From Drosophila miranda (Eukaryota; Arthropoda; Insecta; Diptera; Drosophilidae): 64,000 bases of DNA. The notes below the pieces were generated by a model, which was not told the origin of the DNA, did not search any database, and saw only the letters and a program-made list of their open reading frames with translations. Below are positions 25,058 through 35,516 of the stretch, in pieces; the stretch's first letter is position 1, and each line of letters starts with the position of its first letter. The stretch spans positions 7,734,001-7,798,000 of the forward strand of contig NC_046673.1 of assembly GCF_003369915.1 (NCBI RefSeq), written 5' to 3'. The translations under genes were made by a program, and so were the position numbers.

Positions 25058-26313
25058 ATGGGTGCCATTTCTGAAGATTCTGTTTCCGCTGCCGCCTCCG
25101 GTCAGAGCGTGGTCGTGAAGGAGGAGCTGCCGTCAGGCAACTACATCCTGGTTGCCGTTGAGATAGATACCACTGGACGTCGTCTGGTTGATGAGGTATT
25201 CATTGATTGTTGGTGGTTGCTTCGGACATAACCCCATTTCTCTCCGCGTCTCGTCTCGCCTTTGCCCTTTTTCCAGATTGTCCAGTTGGCTGCCTACACA
25301 TCAAAGGGCAGCTTCCAGCAGTACATCATGCCGTATATGAATCTGAATCAAGCCGGTCGTCGGCGTCATCAAATTCGTGTGATTTCGATCGGCTTTTATC
25401 GCATGCTCAAGTCGATGCAGACCTACGAGGTACATATCCACACTTCCGATATCCGCTAATTCTAACTTATTTTTCGCAGATTATCAAGTCCAAGTCGGAG
25501 GTCGCTGCCCTCATGGACATTCTCAACTGGCTTGAGACGCTGGTCGCCAAGCAGCCCAACAAAGAAGGCATCGTTATGCTCTACCACGATGAGCGCAAAT
25601 TCATACCCTACATGATTTTGGTGGCGCTCAAGAAGTACTCCCTGATTGATAGATTCAATCGGACGGTGAAGGCTTTTGCCAACACTTGCCCTATGGCCAA
25701 GGCCTTCCTTGGCAAACATGGTATCAAGAACTGTGGTCTACGCAAGCTCTCGAAGCTCTTGGCCAAGTCGAAGGATGGGAATTCCACCAAGGAGGATGAA
25801 CACGAGAATGTCGAAGGAAACGCCATCATCAACGATAACAGAGGCCCCAAGAATCAGAAGCAGGGCTCCTTTGAGGGGAGCGCCAATGTGCGGGCCAAGA
25901 TGGTCTACGAAATGGCCCTGCAGCTGATTGAATCCGAGTCTTCCGAGTCATCCGAGGAGGCACTCGAGTCCTCGGAAGCAGAGGTTAAGTTGTTGAATGC
26001 CGTGAAACCATTCTCCCATCTTCTCAACTCGACGGTCCTCGAGCTGAAAGACCGGAACGATAGCCTGGGGCGCCAAAACTCATTCCGCCCGATCTTCTTG
26101 AACTATTTCCGCACCACTCTGCACTATCGTGTCCGTGCCGTAAAGTACCGCGTTGCGCTGGCCGAACATGGCTTTACCCTGAAGTCTCTAAGGGCCATTT
26201 GGTTTGATAAGCGCAAGGCGGGCTTGGAGCTGGTTTTGACCCGAGCTTGGAGCGTGTGTGTTCGTTCGTTCAAATCGTTCAAATCGTTAAAGTCGTTTGA
26301 TAAATGTTGCTAA
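25058..26313 (+). pseudogene. exu2: exuperantia copy 1, 3'-truncated and fused to Drak 3' UTR sequence
   Basis: Exons 25058-25195, 25277-25429 and 25480-26240 match the intact copies up to residue 351 (LELVLT). There the 5.3-kb duplication breakpoint replaces the rest. The frame stays open for 23 novel codons (RAWSVCVRSFK...) encoded by filler and duplicated Drak UTR, stopping at 26313. The predicted product is 374 residues. It lacks the end of the SAM-like RNA-binding region and the whole basic C-terminal tail. Its own 3' UTR and polyadenylation signal are gone; the nearest downstream signal is the duplicated Drak AATAAA at 27109. It also begins Met-Gly rather than Met-Val. It keeps the full ancestral 5' flank, so it may still be transcribed. 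Confidence 0.8.
26241..26253 (+). other. Filler bases at the 5.3-kb duplication junction
   Basis: Thirteen bases (CCGAGCTTGGAGC) lie between exu codon 351 and duplicated Drak UTR. Ten of the last eleven match 'GGGCTTGGAGC' about 20 bases upstream in exu, suggesting the filler was copied from the adjacent strand during repair. Confidence 0.75.
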
Positions 26314-28871
26314 AATACATAATACATAATACATATTGCATAGAAAGCCCATATATAACGTTAATATGTCTGCCCATCCGGAGAGAGAGAGAACATTTAA
26401 TGCTTATTTTATGTATGTATCTAGGTCTAGCTCTATTCCTATTCCTATCTCTAGCCCCCGCTCCCCACTCGTTTCGTTTCCCCCCCACACCCACACCCAT
26501 TTCCAATTCCACTGTTTTCCTCATGTTGAGTCGGTTTTTGTATATATTTTCCAGCAATCAGAATCAGAATTTGCTGTGTACCTTACATGTAATTCTTCTA
26601 TTTTTATTTTTTTTAATAGTATCTTAGAGCTTCATACGAGTTGTATTTATTAGGCAAAACGTTTTGTGTGGTCGACGGATGAGGATGAGGACAAGGATGG
26701 TCAGTTAATTGTTAAAGAGAAATGCTTAATTTATCGTCACTGATTACCCTACCCTCTTTTATACTTAATAATTGTGTGTACTTCTCTTAATTATTACTAT
26801 TAAATATATACGTTCTTTTTTTTTTTAAACTCAAACCCCTGTTTTTGTGTTTACTGTACATGTACATGAGTTGTGGCGAACAGGCGCGAAAGCAGCCCCC
26901 ACACATGCATGCAGATTTAAGTGAGTCCAAGCGGATGAAACGATGCGAAAATTGTGTTTTAATTTGTAGTAATTTCAAATGATTTTTTTGTGTTAGAGAA
27001 TCTACACATCTGCGGGGAGGAGAACACGAAACAAAGATGCAAATTCTATTATATATGTATTCTATTACATAGTAATTATTTTATAGATAACTAATTTAAA
27101 GTATATTCAATAAAAACCATACAAAAATTCAACTCTTTCTGCCTTTGTATTCAAACTTCCGTTCCAGTATTACTTTACGTAATATTTATAACCGGTATTC
27201 GAATAGTATGGGCGTATATTTTTGAAGATATATCGAGAAAATATATATGATCGTTCAAAAATTATGATTTTGGAAGGCCTACTGTGCGATTACTATTCAG
27301 TTGGAATCATATCCCACAGCTTCCCAAAGAAATATTTGGATACACCAGATTGCAGAATCGATCCAGTCTAGGTCTTCCTCTTCGAACCATTTGTAGTTTG
27401 TAGTCTCCATTACTCCGTAGGCTGTAACAAAAGTAGGTCTTTAGGTTCCACGTCAGGCCTGTAAGGCGCGCTACCCATTGATTCGATGATTAATATCTGA
27501 GGACTGATGCGTCGTAATAAAGTAGGTCCATGGTTCCGTAAGGTTTTCCTCAACTATCCAAAAACTAGCGGCCAAACGATGGCTATGTACCACTCAGAAT
27601 CGAGCCCCCTACATAAAAACAAGCGAAAATTTAGTTCGTGCCAAAATATTTACTTGCTTTTTTCCTGTCAAAGCCCTGGCTAAGGGTCCTCTGGTCTGTG
27701 TATAGTGGCAAATAGTAGGCCAGCCGTCGCACAAAAGCAGCTGTCACGAGCAGCTACGAGGTTTCAATGTGAAATCATTCAGTCTACTCCCTGAGATCGT
27801 CAGGAACACATCTAAATTTTTCCAAATTCTAAGTTCCAAATTCCAAATTTTAAGTTTTTTTCAAATTTTCGTCAGTTACTTTCAAGTTACTTTTGAACCA
27901 ATAGTGAACAAGTGTAGGGGGGTCCTACAGAATACGACCGACGCATAATGAGAACTTCTGTTACACACTTAACATACACGGATAACATAAATTTCAACAC
28001 CTGTATCGGTGAGTGCCCAGATAGCTATAATACCAGGAGTAGATTACTAACTTATGTTATTCTTACAGAAAATATTTGATGGAACCGACCCTACAACCCA
28101 CGCATTCAGGATGTGGGGGCCTGAGGATTGCATCACCTTGCCCCAGATACTCGTGCAGGTAAGAGTCAAAGAGATTATTGATTCTGTTTTCCTCTTATAG
28201 ATATTTCTTGATACCATTCTTGGGCCAAATGGTACCGTACTGTAACTTTTCTGTTTTTTATTAAATAATATTAAAAATGGTGCGTTCAAAATGTTGCTGA
28301 ATGTTATTCATGGGTTTGGATGGGGTTGGGAAAGAGAAAGTAGAATGTGGATACCTCAGCTGGCATGATGGCATGTCTGAGATCCGAATGGTCCGTCATC
28401 GAACATTCGAATTGAATGTGGCGTATTTAATATTAAATTCGTTTATATGTAAAAGCCCAAAAGAATCGTTTCCGGCTCCATAAATTATACAAAATCAATA
28501 GCCGAGTCTATATAGACAAGTCCTTGTGTCAGAGATGTTTCACTGCTAGTTTTTAGAGACTACGGGCTAGAGCAAATTTTGAAAAGCTCTTGAATGTTCT
28601 GCTGTCTTCTGTCGCGAATGATGGTGTTATCTGGCACCGATGTGTGTGACTCCAGGATTCCCCTCAGTATTGTTCTCTGGCAGGAATCCATTAGCTTGAT
28701 GGATCTATCTCCCAGACCACTGTCAGCTTCGATATAATCGATAGATGAAATCCGAAACAACGCCCATGACAATTTAATCAATATATGTCAGCCTAATAGT
28801 TTAGGCTTATCGTCGAACCCATCGGGCCAATTAGTTACAGATAATTTAACTGATGCATCTTCCGCATCCTT
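26261..28871. other. Orphan Drak 3' UTR tail and spacer (copy B)
   Basis: Duplicate of 20951-23557. It includes the AATAAA at 27109-27114 and the possible small exons at about 28070-28250. No additional gene is visible. Confidence 0.6.
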
Positions 28872-29509
28872 CTAGTCCTTGGTCCAGACGTGGGGTACGG
28901 TTTCGTACTGTTTCAAGCGTTCGTTGAACTGTCCAAAGAAGAAGGCCTCCGTCTGATACAGCTTGAAGAGATAATAGAAACCCTCATGGACGTACTTGTT
29001 GTTCCAAGTCCAAATGCAATGATTCGGGAAGAACATGACAATGCGGTGTCTCCCGCGCTCATCAAAATCGCAGGCCTGATGTACTGTATGAAAGTCGTAG
29101 GGAGTATCTTGCGTAAAAATATCTCTCTTCTTACGAACGATGTGCTTCAAAACAGTTGTTGCTGGCTGACGCTGACGCTGGTGCTGACCTTGTGCACTTG
29201 ATCCCAGCTTGGAGTTGCTAGAGTTGCTGGAGTTGCTAGAGTTGATAGAGTTGCTGGAGTGGACCACCTCACCCATGGCCGTGGCCATTGGGACTGTCTG
29301 ACCTTGGGTACTTTCAGTTTCGTTTGACTCCTGCATCCCACCAAGGTCGGGGGCCTTCTGGAACTCCTCTGTTGGTGTAAAAGTTCTTGCATTTCCGCTC
29401 GACTGTCAATATACCGAAAATGAATCGAGACGATATCAGGAGGTGAGGTTGAGGCACTTACTACGGCGAGGAGAGCGGCTAACAGGCAATTTATTTGCAA
29501 CTTCATCAT
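28872..29509 (-). CDS. Probable secreted protein with Ser/Asn repeat (copy B)
   Basis: Duplicate of the gene at 23558-24213. Exons are 29462-29509 and 28872-29402, with the same splice sites and frame. The predicted protein is 192 residues, six fewer than copy A. The difference is an in-frame 18-base contraction in the Ser/Asn repeat. I saw no other change in the signal peptide or C-terminal part, so both copies look capable of making protein. Confidence 0.6.
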
Positions 29510-30354
29510 GTATCGAAAGCAGTCCAAGCATCTAAAAGCAATTTAATTGGTATTCCTGCTTAGCACGGGAGATTTGATTCGTTCTAAATAACGCTGAGCA
29601 ATCGTACAAAAATAATCGTAGTAATGATTTATTTTAAATACGGTTACAGACAAGTAAGTCAAAAGCATGCAGATATATTTTGTATACCCGGTAATCACAG
29701 GGTACTATGAAAGTATTAAAGCTTTCTGCTTTGATACTATTTGAGCTGGCTACTACGAAACTCTTTAAGCTGTCTTTGGAGTAACTTCCAGAGATGTCTT
29801 AACCATCAACGCTGGATGCTATATAACTACGAGTATCCAATCTGGATTCTATGTAGCAATCGAAGCTGTCTGCTATGGAGCTTTTAGAGCTTACTAACTC
29901 TCAAAGCTGTCTTCCTTGTCATGAAAGCTGGATTCTATGTAACTATGAAAGCTGTCTGCTATTACACCATCAGCGCTGGATGCTTTTTAGCTGATTATGC
30001 TGGAAGCGGGCCTCCTTATCTTTGCATTGTGTTCTTCAGCTGAGAGACGCCGGTTTTGTTTTTATTGCAACCCTACTGCCAGCGTTTTGCATATTTATCC
30101 CACTGTGCACGCAACTCTAGTGAAAGCCGAAAGGTTTTCGCCCCATTGTACTTAAGACCAAGAAACTCATAAAGTAGGCCTTGACTTCGGTCAAACTCCT
30201 GCCGTTTTCGAAGTACCGGAAAAACTTAGACAAAAATTCATTACGTTTTAGTTTGTCGTACGGATTGTTTCTTTTTTGTGAGAGCTCGTCGGAAAAAAAA
30301 AGTTTGTGTTTTGCCTTTTGTAAGAAAAGGGAAAAAAGTTCGTAGAACGCGAAA

Positions 30355-31907
30355 ATGGTTGCCATTTCTGAAGATTCTGTTTCCGCTGCCGCCTCCGGTC
30401 AGAGCGTGGTCGTGAAGGAGGAGCTGCCGTCAGGCAACTACATCCTGGTTGCCGTTGAGATAGATACCACTGGACGTCGTCTGGTTGATGAGGTATTCAT
30501 TGATTGTTGGTGGTTGCTTCGGACATAACCCCATTTCTCTCCGCGTCTCGTCTCGCCTTTGCCCTTTTTCCAGATTGTCCAGTTGGCTGCCTACACATCA
30601 AAGGGCAGCTTCCAGCAGTACATCATGCCGTATATGAATCTGAATCAAGCCGCTCGTCGGCGTCATCAAATTCGTGTGATTTCGATCGGCTTTTATCGCA
30701 TGCTCAAGTCGATGCAGACCTACGAGGTACATATCCACACTTCCGATATCCGCTAATTCTAACTTATTTTTCGCAGATTATCAAGTCCAAGTCGGAGGTC
30801 GCTGCCCTCATGGACATTCTCAACTGGCTTGAGACGCTGGTCGCCAAGCAGCCCAACAAAGAAGGCATCGTTATGCTCTACCACGATGAGCGCAAATTCA
30901 TACCCGACATGATTTTGGTGGCGCTCAAGAAGTACTCCCTGATTGATAGATTCAATCGGACGGTGAAGGCTTTTGCCAACACTTGCCCTATGGCCAAGGC
31001 CTTCCTTGGCAAACATGGTATCAAGAACTGTGGTCTACGCAAGCTCTCGAAGCTCTTGGCCAAGTCGAAGGATGGGAATTCCACCAAGGAGGATGAACAC
31101 GAGAATGTCGAAGGAAACGCCATCATCAACGATAACAGAGGCCCCAAGAATCAGAAGCAGGGCTCCTTTGAGGGGAGCGCCAATGTGCGGGCCAAGATGG
31201 TCTACGAAATGGCCCTGCAGCTGATTGAATCCGAGTCTTCCGAGTCATCCGAGGAGGCACTCGAGTCCTCGGAGGCAGAGGTTAAGTTGTTGAATGCCGT
31301 GAAACCATTCTCCCATCTTCTCAACTCGACGGTCCTCGAGCTGAAAGACCGGAACGATAGCCTGGGGCGCCAAAACTCATTCCGCCCGATCTTCTTGAAC
31401 TATTTCCGCACCACTCTGCACTATCGTGTCCGTGCCGTAAAGTACCGCATTGCGCTGGCCGAACATGGCTTTACCCTGAAGTCTCTAAGGGCCATTTGGT
31501 CTGATAAGCGCAAGGCGGGCTTGGAGCTGGTTTTGACAGCGATTGATTCGCTGAAGACCGAGGAAATGGCCGAGCTGCTGAACCTTCTGGACAGCTACTA
31601 CGACCCCAGCAAAGCGACCATCAAGCCGAAATCCAAGCGCTCTGGCAATGGCAATGGCAATGCCACTCGTCGTCGCAATCGGGCCAAAGGTGCAGCATCG
31701 TCGAAAAATGGAGCCATCGGCGCTGGTGGCGACAATTCCGTGCCGGACTCCGCCAACAAGTCGGGCGGACGTCCTCGTCGCAAACGCAATAACATTCAGA
31801 ACAACATTCTGGGACCCCAGAACACTGAGAAACGCTCGCCAAATGCGGTAATGGTGACATCGACCCCGAAGCCCATAAAGCCGCCAAAGACGTTTGCCAG
31901 AATCTAA
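30355..31907 (+). CDS. exu2: exuperantia copy 2 (full length, 473 aa)
   Basis: Exu localises bicoid mRNA in the oocyte and has a role in spermatogenesis. The crystal structure of the D. melanogaster protein shows a dimerising EXO-like domain (exonuclease fold without activity) and an RNA-binding SAM-like domain. Coding exons: 30355-30492, 30574-30726 and 30777-31907, with two short GT/AG introns in phase 0. EXO-like part at about residues 25-200 (VEIDTTGRR, then IVQLAAYT, YIMPYMNLN, VISIGFYRMLKSMQTYE). A Ser/Glu-rich linker lies at about 248-268. SAM-like part at about 275-375 (LGRQNSFRPIFLNYFRTTL), then a basic Arg/Lys tail. The start is the ATG giving MVAISEDSV, in line with related Exu N-termini. 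It is shorter than D. melanogaster Exu (532 aa). The exu2 label is inferred from X-linkage and divergence. Unlike the other copies it has Asp for Tyr at residue 141 (FIPDMI). Like copy 1 it has Ile111 and Arg218. Confidence 0.88.
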
Positions 31908-33093
31908 AGCTACAGTGCAAGTAAATAAGTTTCCATTCCTTTTTTTTTTGCTTAACTTTGCGCTGGTACTGCTTTGCCATCCCAAGCCGGGATTACCTTC
32001 TCGGGCATATCATTGCCTATGCTTGTATTATGCAGGATCTTTCAGTATAAGATGCCAATGCTTGCTTTTCTTTCAATATTCTGCTATATGGATTCTTAAA
32101 CAAATTTTAAAATTGCAGCCACCACATAAACAGACACTGACAGCCCATTAAATAGAAGACAAGGACGAAGAATGGAACTTAGTTTTCCCTTTCAAGGCCA
32201 AACCCAAGCACGGACTAGAAACAATGTCCAAATTTTAAATGTAATCAAAACACAAAACACAAAACAAATCAAGACCAAGAAACCAATGTTGTGCTACTGT
32301 CGGAGTTGTTGTTGCTGGCTGGCGAGAAATATTAACACACTGGAGCACCTAGCATGAAGATTTAATTGCAGAGAGTGGACAAATCGATGCGTTTAGACAT
32401 AGTTTTCCAAAACACACGATACACAACTATACTGTCAAAGGGCGATTGGAAAAATATGATCCCACCAAACGCATCGATTTCAGATTGGCATTGGGCAGGC
32501 CGACCTCAACACACTAACTTATCCCTAAGCAACCCTGGCCCAATGTGTCAAATTCCACTTTAATACTCAAGTACACCTACAAAAACAACACACTCACACA
32601 AGCCCTTCTGTAAACACACACGCATACATATACCACCTGTAACATGTCAAAATATCTCAAGGTGTGTTTCATTGTTTGAAAGTTATCTATGAATAAACGA
32701 TTAATTATAAAAAAAATAAATAGATTTATCACGTGCAACGCAATCGATAAGCGATCGACTAATCGATATTATAATTACACCGAGGATTTATTGTCAAAAT
32801 CATTGCACAAAGAGTCGTTATGCAAATTTACGTATTATATACACAAACACAAATACATTTAAATGGAGATGATAGTGGTTTCTTGTTCTTTTTCAAATGC
32901 GACCAAAAAAAAAGAAAAAAAAACATAATTCTAAACTTTTCCAATAAATCGAGTGTTGAACAAATTTTATTATATAATATTAGTATTATTATTACTGTAT
33001 TAACCGGTGACTATCACTTGCGAAAAATTAGAGATATATGTATGGAAAAGTTGCCCTTTTTTTTGGTTTTTTTGGAAAATTGTTTTGTGCTGC
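31908..33093 (+). other. exu 3' UTR and intergenic tail of unit 1
   Basis: The UTR probably ends after the AATAAA at 32692-32697. The remainder separates exu from the convergent Cyp4g15 fragment. It has clustered ATCGAT sites (about 32743-32766) and a TTTATT (the - strand AATAAA of the P450 tail) at about 32968. The same arrangement recurs in every unit. No ORF is supported. Confidence 0.65.
32692..32697 (+). promoter_or_regulatory. Polyadenylation signal of exu (unit 1)
   Basis: AATAAA about 785 bases past the stop. Equivalent hexamers are at 36299, 39904, 43510 and 47116 in the other units. Confidence 0.5.
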
Positions 33094-33743
33094 TCATCTG
33101 GCCTGGAGACGCACACGAAAGCCCTCCTCACGCTTCAGTATGATATCCGCCTGGAGCTTGAAGTCCGACTCACTGAGGTCCGAGTAGACGCGATAGTTCC
33201 GCAAGATAGTCGAGAGTCGAATTTTGAGCTTTAGCATGGCATACTTGCGCCCTAAGTGGGGAAATCGAAATGAGAGAGAAGATTAGTTCGAGTTGTGGCA
33301 GGAAAGTCCATACAAAGGCTGGGATGTCTATCGATAATTATCGATCATTTTTGAGCAGCGTCCCAGCATATCAGCAGTACTTACCCACACAGCTGCGTGG
33401 TCCCGCGGAGAAGGGGATGAAGGCATAGTAATGTCGGTTGGCCTGGCGCTCGGACAGAAAGTTGTCCGGATCGAAGACATTGGGATTCGTGTAGACCTTG
33501 GGATTGCGATGCAACAGAACAGTGGCCACCGTCACCGTGGCTCCGCGCGGTATAACGTAGTCGCCAGAATTCAACTTAAGATCCTCCTGCAACTCGCGGG
33601 CGATCAGTGGCACTGGGGGGTACATGCGCAGCGTTTCCATCAGGCAGCGCTCCAGGTATTTCATTTCTAGCGTGTCCTGGAACGTGGCCGGGCGCTGGGA
33701 GTCCCCGAAGATGCCGTCCAGCTCGGCAATCACGCGGTCCTGG
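33094..33743 (-). pseudogene. Cyp4g15 3' fragment, unit 1
   Basis: Antisense copy of the last Cyp4g15 exon (33094-33251), the intron before it, and the 3' 359 bases of exon 4 (33385-33743), which include the ETLR and heme-binding FSAGPRSCVG motifs. It has no start codon, membrane anchor or I-helix and cannot encode a P450. One substitution in exon 5 (GTCGAATTTT where the intact gene has GTAGAATTTT) is private to this unit. It is convergent with exu copy 2. Confidence 0.93.
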
Positions 33744-33963
33744 TTTTCGCCCCATTGTACTTAAGACCAAGAAACTCATAAAGTAGGCCTTGACTTCGGT
33801 CAAACTCCTGCCGTTTTCGAAGTACCGGAAAAACTTAGACAAAAATTCATTACGTTTTAGTTTGTCGTACGGATTGTTTCTTTTTTGTGAGAGCTCGTCG
33901 GAAAAAAAAAGTTTGTGTTTTGCCTTTTGTAAGAAAAGGGAAAAAAGTTCGTAGAACGCGAAA

Positions 33964-35516
33964 ATGGTTGCCATTTCTGAAGATTCTGTTTCCGCTGCCG
34001 CCTCCGGTCAGAGCGTGGTCGTGAAAGAGGAGCTGCCGTCAGGCAACTACATCCTGGTTGCCGTTGAGATAGATACCACTGGACGTCGTCTGGTTGATGA
34101 GGTATTCATTGATTGTTGGTGGTTGCTTCGGACATAACCCCATTTCTCTCCGCGTCTCGTCTCGCCTTTGCCCTTTTTCCAGATTGTCCAGTTGGCTGCC
34201 TACACATCAAAGGGCAGCTTCCAGCAGTACATCATGCCGTATATGAATCTGAATCAAGCCGCTCGTCGGCGTCATCAAATTCGTGTGATTTCGATCGGCT
34301 TTTATCGCATGCTCAAGTCGATGCAGACCTACGAGGTACATATCCACACTTCCGATATCCGCTAATTCTAACTTATTTTTCGCAGATTATCAAGTCCAAG
34401 TCGGAGGTCGCTGCCCTCATGGACTTTCTCAACTGGCTTGAGACGCTGGTCGCCAAGCAGCCCAACAAAGAAGGCATCGTTATGCTCTACCACGATGAGC
34501 GCAAATTCATACCCTACATGATTTTGGTGGCGCTCAAGAAGTACTCCCTGATTGATAGATTCAATCGGACGGTGAAGGCTTTTGCCAACACTTGCCCTAT
34601 GGCCAAGGCCTTCCTTGGCAAACATGGTATCAAGAACTGTGGTCTACGCAAGCTCTCGAAGCTCTTGGCCAAGTCGAAGGATGGGAATTCCACCAAGGAG
34701 GATGAACACGAGAATGTCGAAGGAAACGCCATCATCAACGATAACAGTGGCCCCAAGAATCAGAAGCAGGGCTCCTTTGAGGGGAGCGCCAATGTGCGGG
34801 CCAAGATGGTCTACGAAATGGCCCTGCAGCTGATTGAATCCGAGTCTTCCGAGTCATCCGAGGAGGCACTCGAGTCCTCGGAGGCAGAGGTTAAGTTGTT
34901 GAATGCCGTGAAACCATTCTCCCATCTTCTCAACTCGACGGTCCTCGAGCTGAAAGACCGGAACGATAGCCTGGGGCGCCAAAACTCATTCCGCCCGATC
35001 TTCTTGAACTATTTCCGCACCACTCTGCACTATCGTGTCCGTGCCGTAAAGTACCGCATTGCGCTGGCCGAACATGGCTTTACCCTGAAGTCTCTAAGGG
35101 CCATTTGGTCTGATAAGCGCAAGGCGGGCTTGGAGCTGGTTTTGACAGCGATTGATTCGCTGAAGACCGAGGAAATGGCTGAGCTGCTGAACCTTCTGGA
35201 CAGCTACTACGACCCCAGCAAAGCGACCATCAAGCCGAAATCCAAGCGCTCTGGCAATGGCAATGGCAATGCCACTCGTCGTCGCAATCGGGCCAAAGGT
35301 GCAGCATCGTCGAAAAATGGAGCCATCGGCGCTGGTGGTGACAATTCCGTGCCGGACTCCGCCAACAAGTCGGGCGGACGTCCTCGTCGCAAACGCAATA
35401 ACATTCAGAACAACATTCTGGGACCCCAGAACACTGAGAAACGCTCGCCAAATGCGGTAATGGTGACATCGACCCCGAAGCCCATAAAGCCGCCAAAGAC
35501 GTTTGCCAGAATCTAA
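33964..35516 (+). CDS. exu2: exuperantia copy 3 (full length, 473 aa)
   Basis: Exons 33964-34101, 34183-34335 and 34386-35516, splice sites as in copy 2. It carries Phe111 and Ser218, which mark copies 3-6 as a group distinct from copies 1-2. It also has Tyr141 and the 'AAT AAC' (Asn-Asn) form of the 3' microindel shared with copy 2. The reading frame is intact to the FARI C-terminus. It lacks the ancestral DNA beyond 220 bases upstream, so expression depends on sequence within that 220 bases or on read-through. Confidence 0.88.

Larger units (their letters stand above)
20944..26240 (+). repeat. 5.3-kb tandem duplication, first copy (A)
   Basis: This block runs from the Drak 3' UTR through the secreted-protein gene into exu exon 3. 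It matches 26254-31537 throughout, with only scattered substitutions and small indels (for example 18 bases in the Ser/Asn repeat and 4 bases near 23168). It ends abruptly in exu codon 351. The join to the second copy contains 13 extra bases at 26241-26253. Confidence 0.95.
26254..31537 (+). repeat. 5.3-kb tandem duplication, second copy (B)
   Basis: This is the second copy of the block starting in the Drak 3' UTR at 20944. It starts with 'GTGTGTG' then 'TTCGTTCGTTC'. Here the exu gene continues intact past the point where copy A breaks off. The Drak UTR segment at its start is therefore an orphan, detached from any Drak coding exon. Confidence 0.95.
30135..33743 (+). repeat. 3.6-kb array unit 1 (exu plus antisense Cyp4g15 tail)
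   Basis: The unit begins 'TTTTCGCCCCATTG' (exu 5' flank) and ends '...CGCGGTCCTGG' in Cyp4g15 exon 4. It is 3609 bases long. It is the outermost unit: its left edge is continuous with the ancestral exu upstream DNA rather than with a Cyp4g15 fragment. Confidence 0.97.

Noticed and set aside
30117-30365. - strand ORF over the exu 5' flank (MATIFAFYELF...)
   Set aside because: It runs antisense across the exu 5' UTR and start. In the later units its C-terminus changes at the P450 junction. It has no start context or homologue I recognise.
33371-33733. Independent small P450-like gene
   Set aside because: It lacks the anchor, I-helix and start codon and ends exactly at the duplication junction. 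It is a fragment of Cyp4g15.
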